Positions 9,208-17,330 of a stretch of 64,000 bases of DNA are shown here, piece by piece. The stretch is from JACVRW01 sp034664125. GTDB taxonomy: Bacteria; Actinomycetota; Thermoleophilia; Solirubrobacterales; Thermoleophilaceae. The notes beneath the pieces are model-generated. The model searched no databases, had not been told where the DNA came from, and was given only the letters and a program-made list of their open reading frames with translations. A program made the translations under genes and the position numbers. The DNA lies in assembly GCA_034664125.1 (NCBI GenBank), contig JAXDIG010000007.1:109245-173244 (forward strand), read 5' to 3'. How positions within the stretch are numbered: position 1 is the stretch's first letter; every line of letters begins with the position of its first letter.

Positions 9208-11196
9208 CTACAGTGCCACGACCTCGACCCGGTTGTCGTTGAACGTCGGCGCGTGCCCCAGCTCGGTGAGCGCCTGTGAGGTCGTGGCCTGGCCGCTGCG
9301 TCCCTCCGCGTAGTCCGCGTTCCACCAGCCCATCGGCGCCACCAGGACGCCCGGGCGGGCGTCGTCGGATACCCGGACTGCGCACGAGAACGATCCGCGC
9401 GAGTTGAACACCCTGACCTGCCCGCCGTCGTCTACGCCCCGCGCGGCCGCGTCCGCCGGGTTCAGGACGACCTCGGGTGAGGGCTGCGCCGAGTGCTGGC
9501 GGCGCTGGTTGGCGAACGTCGAGTTGAGGAACAGGTGCGTCTTCGGCGTGATCATCGCCAGCGGGAAGCGCTCGGCCAGCCGCGCGTCGGCCACCTCGAC
9601 CGGCGGCAGGTAGTCGGCGTGCAGCGCCAGCTTTCCGGTTTCCGTGCCGAACCCGCCCTCGGCATGCGGGATCGGCCCCTGGCCGAGGTCGATCTTGCGC
9701 CAGCCCCTGGTGCGCAGCTCGCCCTCGTCGAAGCCGGCCAGCAGCGCGTCCACCAGCTCCCGATCGCTCTCCCGGAAGCAGGGGTCGTCGAAGCCCAGGC
9801 GCGCGGCGATCAGCCGGAACGACTCGGTGTTCGGCTTGGCCTCGCAGAGCGGCTCGATCGCCGGCTCGTTCCAGGTCAGGTAGTGGTGGCCCCACGAGAA
9901 CAGCACGTCGAGGTGCTCCAGCTGAGTGGTCGCGGGCAGCACGACGTCCGCGTGCGCGGCCGTGTCGGTCATGAACTGCTCGAGCACGACCACGAACAGG
10001 TCGGAGCGACGCAGCCCTTCGAGCACGCGCTCCTGATCCGGTGCGATCGCCGCCGGGTTGGAGTTCCAGCAGACGAAGGCCTTCACGGGCGGATCGAGCG
10101 ACGGGTCGGTGAGCGCCTGGCCGAGCTGCGACATGTTGACCGTGCGCACGGGCCCGGGGCGCAGGTCGTCGCGCTTCAGCGCGTAGTCGCTGACCGCGGC
10201 CGCCGTGGCGAGCGGGATGTACGAGCAGCCGCCGCCGCGGTCGCGCCAGGCGCCGGTCAGAGCCGGCAGCGAGGCGATCGTCGAGTACGCGACCGGCGCG
10301 CCCATGTGGCGCTGGGCGCCCACGCCGAGGCGCAGCAGCGCCGGCCGGGTGGACGCGAACTCGCGGCCCACGCGCTCGATGTCGGCGGCCGGCACGCCGC
10401 AGATCTCCGAGCAGCTCTCCACTGTGTGGTCCGCGAGCCGGCCCAGCAGCTCGTCGTAGCCGTCGGTGTGCGCGCGGCACCACTCGTCGTCGTGCAGGCC
10501 GGCGTCGACGATCGCCCGCATCATGCCGATCGCCAGCGCGGCGTCGGTGCCGGGGAGCGGGGTGAGGTGCTCGTCGGCCACGCGGGCCGTGCGGCTGCGG
10601 AACGGGTCGACCACCACGATGCGCGCCCCGGCGGCGCGCGCGTCGAGCAGCTTGCGCCAGAGGTGAGGGGCGGTCGAGAGCGGGTTCCAGCCCCACACGA
10701 TCACGTAGCGGGCGTTCGGCCACTCCTCCGGGTCCACCTCGGGCGAGACGCCGTGCGTCATCGCGGTTCCGGTGTATCCGGCCGTGGCGCAGATCGTGCG
10801 CTCGAGCGTCGTGGCGCCCAGCGCGTTCATCACGCGCGCGCTCATCACGTCGCCCTGGATCAGCCCCTGGGTGCCCATGTACGAGTAGGGCAGGATCGAC
10901 TCGCCGCCGAACTCGTCGCGCGCGCGGCTCAGCCCCTCAGCCACGCGGTCGAGCGCCTCGTCCCAGGAGGCCCGGCACAGCTCTCCGCCGTCTCGCACCA
11001 GCGGATGCAGCATGCGCTCGTCCGAGTAGACGCGGTCGAGGTAGTTCGAGACCTTCCCGCACAGGAAGCCGACCGTGATCGGGTGGTCGGGGTCGCCGCC
11101 CACCTTGACCGCGCGCCCGCCCTCGACGGTCACGTGCATCGCGCAGGTATCGGGGCAGTCGTGCGGACAGGCGCCGCGCACGAGCTGGGCGGCCAT
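9208..11196 (-). CDS. Molybdopterin (bis-MGD) oxidoreductase, DMSO-reductase superfamily
   Basis: The 662-aa protein has an N-terminal [4Fe-4S] motif C10-x3-C14-x3-C18-x27-C46, and later GWNPLSTAPHLWRKLLDA, ALTGAWRDRGGG and a C-terminal molydopterin-dinucleotide-binding domain (from about 545, FPLAMITPKTHLFLNSTFANQ). This is the cytoplasmic catalytic-subunit architecture with no Tat signal. The substrate cannot be deduced; families with this spacing are annotated only as molybdopterin oxidoreductase or FdhF-like. No electron-transfer partner or cofactor-insertion gene is nearby. It sits 10 bp after recR and 23 bp before lysC on the same strand. Confidence 0.88.
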   Translation of the reverse strand: MAAQLVRGACPHDCPDTCAMHVTVEGGRAVKVGGDPDHPITVGFLCGKVSNYLDRVYSDERMLHPLVRDGGELCRASWDEALDRVAEGLSRARDEFGGESILPYSYMGTQGLIQGDVMSARVMNALGATTLERTICATAGYTGTAMTHGVSPEVDPEEWPNARYVIVWGWNPLSTAPHLWRKLLDARAAGARIVVVDPFRSRTARVADEHLTPLPGTDAALAIGMMRAIVDAGLHDDEWCRAHTDGYDELLGRLADHTVESCSEICGVPAADIERVGREFASTRPALLRLGVGAQRHMGAPVAYSTIASLPALTGAWRDRGGGCSYIPLATAAAVSDYALKRDDLRPGPVRTVNMSQLGQALTDPSLDPPVKAFVCWNSNPAAIAPDQERVLEGLRRSDLFVVVLEQFMTDTAAHADVVLPATTQLEHLDVLFSWGHHYLTWNEPAIEPLCEAKPNTESFRLIAARLGFDDPCFRESDRELVDALLAGFDEGELRTRGWRKIDLGQGPIPHAEGGFGTETGKLALHADYLPPVEVADARLAERFPLAMITPKTHLFLNSTFANQRRQHSAQPSPEVVLNPADAAARGVDDGGQVRVFNSRGSFSCAVRVSDDARPGVLVAPMGWWNADYAEGRSGQATTSQALTELGHAPTFNDNRVEVVAL

Positions 11197-11206
11197 GAGC
11201 CTGAGG

Positions 11207-11809
11207 CTACAGCGCCTGTCGACCCCGCAGCGCGCGGCCGAGCGTGATCTCGTCGGCGTACTCGAGGTCCGAGCCCACGGGCAGGCCGCTGGCGAGGCGT
11301 GTGACCGCCAGCTCGGGGGCGCGCTCGCGCAGGGCGTCTGCCAGGTAGAGCGCGGTCGCCTCGCCGGTGGTGGTGGCGTTGGTGGCGATCACCACCTCGC
11401 TGATGCCGGCCCCGTTCGACACGCGGCCGAGCAGCTCGCCGATGTGCAGATCCTCGGGGTCGACGCCGTCGATCGGCGACAGTGCGCCGCCCAGCACGTG
11501 GTAGCGACCGTGGAACTCGCCCGAGCGCTCGATCGGGATCACGTCGCTGGGCTGCTCGACCACGCAGATGGTGGCCGCCTCGCGCCGCTCGTCCTGGCAG
11601 ATGCGGCAGGTGGCCTCGGTGGCGAGGTTGAAGCAGATCTCGCACTGGCCGACCGTCTCCTTGACCTCGCGGATGGCGTCGGCGAGCGCCAGCGCCTCCT
11701 CCTCGGAGGTGCTCAGGATGTGGAACGCGAGCCGCTGCGCCGTGCGCTGCCCGATGCCGGGCAGGCGCGCGAGCTCCGTGATCAGGCGGTTGACCGGTGC
11801 TGCGAACAG
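11207..11809 (-). CDS. recR: Recombination protein RecR, apparent CTG start
   Basis: RecR, with RecF/RecO, loads RecA at gaps. The 200-residue frame contains the helix-hairpin-helix (LARLPGIGQRTAQRLAFHIL), a four-Cys zinc finger (CEICFNLATEATCRIC) and the Toprim domain (ICVVEQPSDV). No ATG, GTG or TTG exists in frame between the preceding stop (inside ybaB) and the Toprim domain. The only sensible initiation codon is CTG at 11809, giving (M)FAAPVNRLITELARLPG, which matches the N-terminus and 200-aa length of actinobacterial RecR. A GTG at 11563-level would delete the HhH and zinc finger. It lies 10 bp after ybaB in the conserved dnaX-ybaB-recR order. Confidence 0.9.
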   Translation of the reverse strand: MFAAPVNRLITELARLPGIGQRTAQRLAFHILSTSEEEALALADAIREVKETVGQCEICFNLATEATCRICQDERREAATICVVEQPSDVIPIERSGEFHGRYHVLGGALSPIDGVDPEDLHIGELLGRVSNGAGISEVVIATNATTTGEATALYLADALRERAPELAVTRLASGLPVGSDLEYADEITLGRALRGRQAL

Positions 11810-11819
11810 GCCGGTAAGA

Positions 11820-12164
11820 CTAGAACCCGGGTAGGCCGAGTCCGCCGAGCCCGCCCGGGCCGGCCAGGCCGCCCGCGGCGGCGTTCATCTTCGTGGCGGC
11901 CAGCTCCTGGGCCGACCGGATCGCCTCGTTCATGGCCGCGAGCACCATGTCCTGGAGCAGCTCCACGTCGTCCGGGTCGACCGCCTGCGGATCGATCCGC
12001 ACCTCCCGGACCTCCAGGTCGCCGCTGATCTTCACGGTGACCATGCCGCCTCCGGCGCTGGCCTCCACGACCTCGTTCTTGAGCTCCTCCTGTGCCTTGG
12101 CCATGTCGGCCTGCATCTTCTGGACCTGCTTGAGCATGGCGTTCATGTTGGGCTGGCCGGCCAT
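11820..12164 (-). CDS. ybaB: YbaB/EbfC family nucleoid-associated protein
   Basis: The 114-aa protein has the YbaB/EbfC core: a first helix of MNAMLKQVQKMQADMAKAQ type, then MVTVKISGDLEVREVRIDP and a helix LLQDMVLAAMNEAIRSAQ. These dimers bind DNA with tweezer-like shape. The C-terminal tail is glycine/leucine-rich. It starts 3 bp after dnaX and is followed by recR, the conserved bacterial order. The ATG at 12164 is the natural start. Confidence 0.93.
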   Translation of the reverse strand: MAGQPNMNAMLKQVQKMQADMAKAQEELKNEVVEASAGGGMVTVKISGDLEVREVRIDPQAVDPDDVELLQDMVLAAMNEAIRSAQELAATKMNAAAGGLAGPGGLGGLGLPGF

Positions 12165-12167
12165 CGG

Positions 12168-13844
12168 CTACCGCTCCTCCTCGTCGAAGACTTCCTCTGC
12201 GGCGAACTCCGCCCGCAGCCGCTCGATCAGCTCTTCCTCGCCGAGCAGCTCGGGCCCGGCGGGCAGGGCGTCCTCGCGCAGCTCGTAGGCCACCGCCAGC
12301 GTGTGTCCGGTCAGGCCGCGCAGAGCACGCTGCACCAGCTCCCGGTTGGCCTCGGCCTTCTTCTTGACGAACGCCGCGTCCGGTGGAAACGCCACGGTCA
12401 CCCTGTCGGCCTCGAGCGCCATCGGCCGCGCCGCGCCGAGCGCCGCGCCGAGCATCCCGTTCTCCTCGGTGACGGCCTCGGCCACCGCGGGCCAGATCGC
12501 CTGCAGCGCCTCCAGCTCGACGGCGCTCACCGGCACCGGCTCCGTTTCAGCCTCGGGGTCGGTCGCGACCGCGGCCACGGGCCCGCCGGCGGCGGAGCGC
12601 GCGGGCGCCGGGGTGGGAGCGGCCGGCTCGCCGCGCTCGCGGGCAGGGGCGCTGGCCTGCTGCGGCGCGGGCGCCGCCTGCTCCGCGCCGGCGCCCAGGC
12701 GCGCCTCGAGCTGCTCGATGCGGAACATCAGCGCCTGCAGCGACAGGTCCGCCTGCGGCTGCGTGGCCTTGAGCAGCGACATCTCCACCTGGATGCGCGG
12801 CTCCGAGCCGTCCTTCACCGCGGCGATCGCGCCCGCCAGGAAGTCGATCGTGCGCAGGATCTCGCCCTGCGAGAAGCGCTCGGCTTGGGAGGCCAGCCGG
12901 TCGGTGTGCTCCGCGGTCACGGAGAAGGAGTCGGGCACCTCGCCTAGCGTCTGCACGACGAACAGGTGGCGCAGGTGGGCGGACAGGTCGCGCATGAACT
13001 GGGTGAAGTCGCGTCCCGAGTCCGACAGCCGCTTCACCGCCAGCAGCGCGGCGCGCGGATCGCGCTCGGCGAGCGCGTCGGTGGTTTCGAGCACGAGCTC
13101 GGCGTCGGCCACGCCGAGGATGTCGCGCACGTCGTCGAGCTGCACCTGCTTGCCGCCGTAGGTGACCAGCTGCTCGAGCGTGCCGAGCGCGTCGCGGAAG
13201 CTGCCGGTGGCCGAGCGAGCCAGCATGCCCACCGCGGCGTCGGGCAGCTCGATCTCGTCCTCGGTCGCCACCCGGCGCAGCACGCCGGCGATCTGCTCCA
13301 GCGAGGGGCGCTGGAAGTCGAAGCGGTGACAGCGGTCCACGATCGTCGCGGGCACCTTGTGCGCCTCCGTGGTGGCGAGCACGAACACCACGTGCGGGGG
13401 CGGCTCCTCGAGCGTCTTCAGGAACGCGTTCCAGGCCGAGGGGGAGAGCATGTGCGCCTCGTCGAGGATGTACACGCGCCGCCCGCCCTGCATCGGCGCG
13501 AGCGCCACGTTCTCGCGCAGCTCGCGGATGTCGTCCACCGAGTTGTTCGACGCGGCGTCCATCTCCACCACGTCGAGCGACGTGCCGGCGAGGATCGCCT
13601 TGGAGGTCGGGTCCTCGGGGTCGAAGTCCACACTCGCGCCCCCGCTGGCGTTGAGCGCGCAGGCGAGCAGCTTGGCCATCGAGGTCTTGCCCGTCCCGCG
13701 CGAGCCCACGAACAGGTAGGCGTGATGCACCTTGTCCAGCTCGATCGCGTTGCGCAGCGTGCGGACGATGGGCTCCTGGCCGACCACCTCGTCGAAGGTC
13801 TTGGGGCGGTGGCGGCGGTAGAGGGAGAGCATCGGGCGACCCAT
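12168..13844 (-). CDS. dnaX: DNA polymerase III subunit gamma/tau
   Basis: The 558-aa clamp-loader ATPase has Walker A GSRGTGKT (47-54), Walker B ILDEAH (126-131) and the sensor-1 region LATTEAHKVP. Residues about 375-470 form an Ala/Pro/Glu-rich linker, followed by a tau-like C-terminal domain. In most DnaX proteins a four-Cys zinc module lies between Walker A and Walker B. Here the segment after KLLACALN (about 65-85) reads ASGGASVDFDPEDPTSK and keeps only C62, so the zinc site seems lost. The second Met (residue 5) is an alternative start. It lies 12 bp after the E1 gene. Confidence 0.95.
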   Translation of the reverse strand: MGRPMLSLYRRHRPKTFDEVVGQEPIVRTLRNAIELDKVHHAYLFVGSRGTGKTSMAKLLACALNASGGASVDFDPEDPTSKAILAGTSLDVVEMDAASNNSVDDIRELRENVALAPMQGGRRVYILDEAHMLSPSAWNAFLKTLEEPPPHVVFVLATTEAHKVPATIVDRCHRFDFQRPSLEQIAGVLRRVATEDEIELPDAAVGMLARSATGSFRDALGTLEQLVTYGGKQVQLDDVRDILGVADAELVLETTDALAERDPRAALLAVKRLSDSGRDFTQFMRDLSAHLRHLFVVQTLGEVPDSFSVTAEHTDRLASQAERFSQGEILRTIDFLAGAIAAVKDGSEPRIQVEMSLLKATQPQADLSLQALMFRIEQLEARLGAGAEQAAPAPQQASAPARERGEPAAPTPAPARSAAGGPVAAVATDPEAETEPVPVSAVELEALQAIWPAVAEAVTEENGMLGAALGAARPMALEADRVTVAFPPDAAFVKKKAEANRELVQRALRGLTGHTLAVAYELREDALPAGPELLGEEELIERLRAEFAAEEVFDEEER

Positions 13845-13856
13845 GCTAGCCGCGGG

Positions 13857-16157
13857 TCAGGCCGACAGGTCGAGCGCCGCGCCCACGATCGTCTCCGCGT
13901 CGATCTCGTGGTGCTCGTAGACCTCCGCGAGGTCCCCCGACTGGCCGAAGCGGGTCACCCCGAGCGGTGTCAGCGGCGTCGCATTGGCGACCGCCAGGAA
14001 GGCGAGCGCGTGCGGGTCGCCGTCCAGCACCGTGACCAGCGGCGCGGCGCGATCGGCCGGGAGCAGCTCCTCCAGGATCCCGGGCGAGCCGTCCCCCAGG
14101 CCCGCCCGGGCGCGCACCGCGCGGAAGAGCAGATCGGCGCTGGTGACGCAGATCACGTCCACGTCGTCGCCGAGCACGTCGGCGGCGGCCAGCACCTCCG
14201 GCAGGACCGCGCCCATCCCGGCAAGCGTCACGCGCGGCCGGCCGCGGGCGCGTCGCAGGGCGTAGCCGCCGGCCAGCACCAGGCGGCGGCGCTCCTCGCT
14301 CGTGTCCTCCCCCGCCAGCGCCTGGTCGATAGGCCGCGTCGAGAGGCGGAAGTAGGCGCTCTCGCCGTCGGCGCGGCCGAGCCGTCCGAGCGCGTGCAGC
14401 AGGGTCCACTCCAGGTCCTGCCCGAACGCCGGCTCCCAGGCCGTGCAGCCCGGCTGGGCGATGCCGATCGAGGGCGTGACGATCGACTGGTGGGCCCCGC
14501 CTTCCGGGGCCAGCGACACGCCGCTGGGCGTGCCCACGAGGATCGACTGCCCGCCCGCGTACATGCCGAACGACCACGGCTCGAGCGCGCGGCCGACGAA
14601 GGGGTCGTAGATCGTCCCGATCGGCAGCAGCGGCTGGCCGTAGCGGCTCCACGTGGCGCCCAGCTCGCCGAGCAGGCCGACCAGGTTGGTTTCCGCGATG
14701 CCCAGCTCGAAGTGCCTGCCCGCGGTGCTCTCGTGCCAGTGCACGAGCGTCTGCGGGTCGTCGGCGAACCAGTCGCGCCGGTCGCCCACGGACCATACGC
14801 CCACCTTGTTGAGCCAGCCGCCCAGGTTGGTGGAGCTGGCGACGTCGGGGCTGACCGTGACCACTCGCTCGGCCACCTCGGGCGCCTCGCGGACGAGGTC
14901 GACGAAGAAGCGGCCGAAGGCCTGCTGGGTGGACTCCTGGCTGCGGTGGGTACGCCCCAGCGCGGGCGGCACCGGCGGCGGCGCCACCGGCTGCGGCTCC
15001 TCGCGCGCGAGCGCGAGCGCGGCCGCGGCGCACAGCTCCCCCTCGGCGGAGTCCGCCTCGAAGGCGGCCCAGGGCTCGTCGGGGTCGGCGCCCAGCACCG
15101 CGGCCAGCTCGATCATCTGGTCGCGCGTGAGCAGCGCCGAGTGGTTCTCCGGGTGCCCTTCGACGGGCAGCGACCAGCCCTTGATCGTGTAGGCGAAGAC
15201 GACGGTCGGCCGGTCGTGGTCGACGGCCCGGTAGGCCTCGAGCAGCTTGCCGGGATCGTGGCCGCCGAGGTCGCGCAACGCGGCGCGCAGCTCGTCGTCG
15301 GCGAGCTCGCCGACCAGCTTCGCGAGCTTGCGCCCGCGGCCCGGCAGGCGCGTGCGCAGCTCCTCCGGGTCGGCGCGCAGCAGGCGCTGGTACTCCTCGT
15401 TGGGCATGTGGTCGATGCGCCCGCGCAGCTCCCGGCCGCCCGGGCGCTCGAACAGCTCGTCCAGCAGGCTCCCGTACTTCACGGTGATCGTCTGCCAGCC
15501 GGCGGCCTCGAACATGTGCGCCCAGCGGTCGAAGGCGATGTCCGGCACCACGCGATCGAGCGACTGGCGGTTCAGGTCCACCACCCACAGCACCTCGCCG
15601 AGGTTGGCCACGCTGGGATCGGCGATCGCCTCCCAGATCGCGCCCTCGTCCAGCTCGGCATCGCCGACCAGAGCGATCTGCCGCCCCATCGGCGGCGCCC
15701 CGAGGCGGTGGGTTTCCAGGTAGCGGCGCGCGAACGCGCTCCAGATCGGCGCGGTCGCCCCGATGCCGACCGACCCGGTCGAGTAGTCGACCGGGTCCGG
15801 GTCCTTGGTGCGGCTCGGGTAGCTCTGGAGGCCGCCGAAGGCGCGCAGCGTCTTCAGCGCCTCTGGGTCGAGTCGGCCGAGCAGGTAGTTGATCGCGTGC
15901 AGGACGGGCGAGGCGTGCGGCTTGACCGAGACCCGGTCCTCGGCGCGCAGCTCGGAGAACCAGAGCGCCGTCATCAGGCTCACCATCGAGGCGCTCGAGG
16001 CCTGGTGCCCGCCGACCTTCACGCCCGAGCGGTTCTCGCGCACGCGGTTGGCATGGTGGACGATCGCCGTGGCCAGCCACAGCACTCGCCGCTCGACCGC
16101 CCTCAGCGTGGCGAGATCAGGCGCCAGCGAGCTGACGTATCCATCGGCGTTCTGCAT
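13857..16157 (-). CDS. Homodimeric-type 2-oxoacid (pyruvate) dehydrogenase E1 / transketolase-like protein
   Basis: The 766-aa thiamine-diphosphate enzyme resembles AceE-type homodimeric E1. The TPP/Mg2+ motif is GDAELDEG (165-172) followed after about 25 residues by DLN (194-196). HASPVLHAINYLLG and a transketolase-type central and C-terminal domain (ESTAGRHFELGIAETNLVGLLG) follow. AceE usually has about 880 residues, so this is a shorter relative, and no E2 or E3 gene is nearby; pyruvate as substrate is inferred. The frame extends upstream to 16250, but that would enter the SRP RNA, so I use the ATG at 16157. It begins 5 nt after the SRP RNA T-run and has no visible Shine-Dalgarno. Confidence 0.82.
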   Translation of the reverse strand: MQNADGYVSSLAPDLATLRAVERRVLWLATAIVHHANRVRENRSGVKVGGHQASSASMVSLMTALWFSELRAEDRVSVKPHASPVLHAINYLLGRLDPEALKTLRAFGGLQSYPSRTKDPDPVDYSTGSVGIGATAPIWSAFARRYLETHRLGAPPMGRQIALVGDAELDEGAIWEAIADPSVANLGEVLWVVDLNRQSLDRVVPDIAFDRWAHMFEAAGWQTITVKYGSLLDELFERPGGRELRGRIDHMPNEEYQRLLRADPEELRTRLPGRGRKLAKLVGELADDELRAALRDLGGHDPGKLLEAYRAVDHDRPTVVFAYTIKGWSLPVEGHPENHSALLTRDQMIELAAVLGADPDEPWAAFEADSAEGELCAAAALALAREEPQPVAPPPVPPALGRTHRSQESTQQAFGRFFVDLVREAPEVAERVVTVSPDVASSTNLGGWLNKVGVWSVGDRRDWFADDPQTLVHWHESTAGRHFELGIAETNLVGLLGELGATWSRYGQPLLPIGTIYDPFVGRALEPWSFGMYAGGQSILVGTPSGVSLAPEGGAHQSIVTPSIGIAQPGCTAWEPAFGQDLEWTLLHALGRLGRADGESAYFRLSTRPIDQALAGEDTSEERRRLVLAGGYALRRARGRPRVTLAGMGAVLPEVLAAADVLGDDVDVICVTSADLLFRAVRARAGLGDGSPGILEELLPADRAAPLVTVLDGDPHALAFLAVANATPLTPLGVTRFGQSGDLAEVYEHHEIDAETIVGAALDLSA

Positions 16158-16161
16158 GGCG

Positions 16162-16444
16162 AAAAAAGTGGACCGTGCACCCGGCGTCGAAGCTGGTCCT
16201 CGGGCGTGCCCGCCGATCTTCGGCTCCGGCCAGGCTTCTCCGCGGCGCACGAGCGGTATCGCTTAAGGCTGCTTCCTCCCGGATCTGACCTGATTCGCAA
16301 GCGCTCGCCGCGCGGGACCCAGCCATCGACGCCTCTGTTCGGCGTACTGGCCCCGAGGGCCGAAGCCCCTCAGTCGGGAATTCAGCCCCGCTAGAGCGGA
16401 TTGCGGGCGACAGGGCACCGCTACCTCCCCGCCTAGCACGGTCC
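16162..16444 (-). ncRNA. ffs: Signal recognition particle RNA, large (Alu-containing) bacterial type
   Basis: On the minus strand the RNA opens with GGACCGTGC (16444-16436), which pairs perfectly with GCACGGTCC (16178-16170) near the 3' end. The Alu-domain signature GTGCTAGGCGGGGAGGTAGC follows the 5' stem. Further on is the universal SRP54-binding helix-8 loop, GGTCAGATCCGGGAGGAAGC then AGCCTTAAG (about 16290-16262). The 3' strand is followed by a run of six T (16167-16162), an intrinsic terminator. The total of about 280 nt equals the Bacillus-type SRP RNA. It heads the dnaX-ybaB-recR series, as small ffs genes often do in other bacteria. Confidence 0.93.
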
Positions 16445-16454
16445 GCGGGGGAGT

Positions 16455-16922
16455 TTAGAGCCTCCGCATCGCATAGAGGTTGCGCCCGAGCGGTTTTGAC
16501 CCCGTGTTGAAGCCCATCTCCCGGTATAGGGCCAGCGCGTTCCCGTTCTCCTCGCTCACGTCGAGGTCGATGCGCCTGCACCCGCGCGCCTCGGCCCGCT
16601 CCAAGGCGGCGCTCACGAGCGCCCGGCCGAGCCCCGCATGGCGCGCGGCCCGCGCCACGAAAAGATCCTCGAGACAGCAGTCGTCCGCCCCGGTCCAGAC
16701 AGTCAGGCGGTAGCGCAGCTGGCAAACGCCGGCCGCTGCCTCCTCGGCGTCGGGTGCGGCCAGCAGGAACTCGGTGTGCGGGTCCGCCGACAGCACGTCG
16801 ACGGTCGCGCGGATCTCGGCGTCGGTGGGCGTGTCGCGGCCCATGTGGTCCCGGAACTCGGCCAGTAGCGCGCTCACGCTCTCGACGTCCCCCTCCCCGG
16901 CCAGCCAAACGCGTGGTCCCAT
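16455..16922 (-). CDS. GNAT family N-acetyltransferase
   Basis: The 155-aa protein has the GNAT fold. LEDLFVARAARHAGLGRALV includes the acetyl-CoA loop (R/Q-x-x-G-x-G/A analogue, RHAGLG). IDLDVSEENGNALALYREMGF is motif B with the usual Asn and Tyr. The substrate is unknown. I use the ATG at 16922, which begins just before the first beta strand (MGPRVWLAGEGDVES). The longer start at 16955 would run into the divergent ridA gene. Its stop is 10 bp before the SRP RNA 5' end. Confidence 0.88.
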   Translation of the reverse strand: MGPRVWLAGEGDVESVSALLAEFRDHMGRDTPTDAEIRATVDVLSADPHTEFLLAAPDAEEAAAGVCQLRYRLTVWTGADDCCLEDLFVARAARHAGLGRALVSAALERAEARGCRRIDLDVSEENGNALALYREMGFNTGSKPLGRNLYAMRRL

Positions 16923-16929
16923 GCCCGCA

Positions 16930-16935
16930 TAGAGT
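16930..16935 (+). promoter_or_regulatory. -10-like hexamer for RidA gene
   Basis: TAGAGT ends 8 nt before the ATG at 16944 and no Shine-Dalgarno is visible, so the transcript may start at or within 1-2 nt of the initiation codon. Confidence 0.35.
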
Positions 16936-16943
16936 GCCAGCCC

Positions 16944-17330
16944 ATGCCCCACCACGAAGCCGTGTCCACCGACTCAGCCCCCGCCGCCATCGGCCCCTAC
17001 TCGCAGGCGATGCGGGTGGGCGGCCTGCTCTTCTGCTCCGGCCAGATCCCGCTCGAGCCCTCCACCGGCGAGCTCGTCAAGGACGACATCGAGGGGCAGG
17101 CGCGCCGCTGCCTGCTGAACCTGGCGGCCGTGGCCGAGGCCGCCGGCGGATCGCTGGCCGACGCGGTCCGCTGCACGGTGTACCTCACCGACATGAACGA
17201 CTTCGCGCGCGTGAACGAGGTCTACGGCGAGTTCTTCGGAGGCGACGACCCGCCCGCCCGTGTGGCGGTCGGGGTCGCGGCGCTGCCGAAGGGCGCCGAC
17301 GTGGAGATCGACGCGATAGTCGCGCTCTAA
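16944..17330 (+). CDS. RidA family protein (reactive imine deaminase)
   Basis: The 128-aa protein belongs to the Rid/YjgF family, trimeric enzymes that hydrolyse 2-aminoacrylate and other enamines/imines. Typical motifs are AIGPYSQAM, LFCSGQIPLEP, and ARVAVGVAALPKGADVEIDAIV, which contains the conserved Arg that binds the substrate carboxylate and the catalytic-loop Glu. Length is normal. It is divergent from the GNAT gene, and its stop overlaps the stop of the convergent MFS gene by 3 bp. Confidence 0.92.
   Translation: MPHHEAVSTDSAPAAIGPYSQAMRVGGLLFCSGQIPLEPSTGELVKDDIEGQARRCLLNLAAVAEAAGGSLADAVRCTVYLTDMNDFARVNEVYGEFFGGDDPPARVAVGVAALPKGADVEIDAIVAL

Noticed and set aside
11207..11563. RecR start at GTG 11563 (118 aa)
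   Set aside because: It would lack the HhH and zinc finger, which are encoded in frame directly upstream; the CTG at 11809 restores the normal 200 residues.
16157..16250. Upstream start (ATG 16250) for the E1 gene
   Set aside because: It would place 31 codons within the 3' half of the SRP RNA; the residues are not conserved.
12966..16394. Very long plus-strand reading frame (1142 codons) over dnaX and the E1 gene
   Set aside because: It is antisense to well-recognised dnaX and E1 genes, rich in R/H/Q/V from GC-rich complement codons, and has no domain signal.
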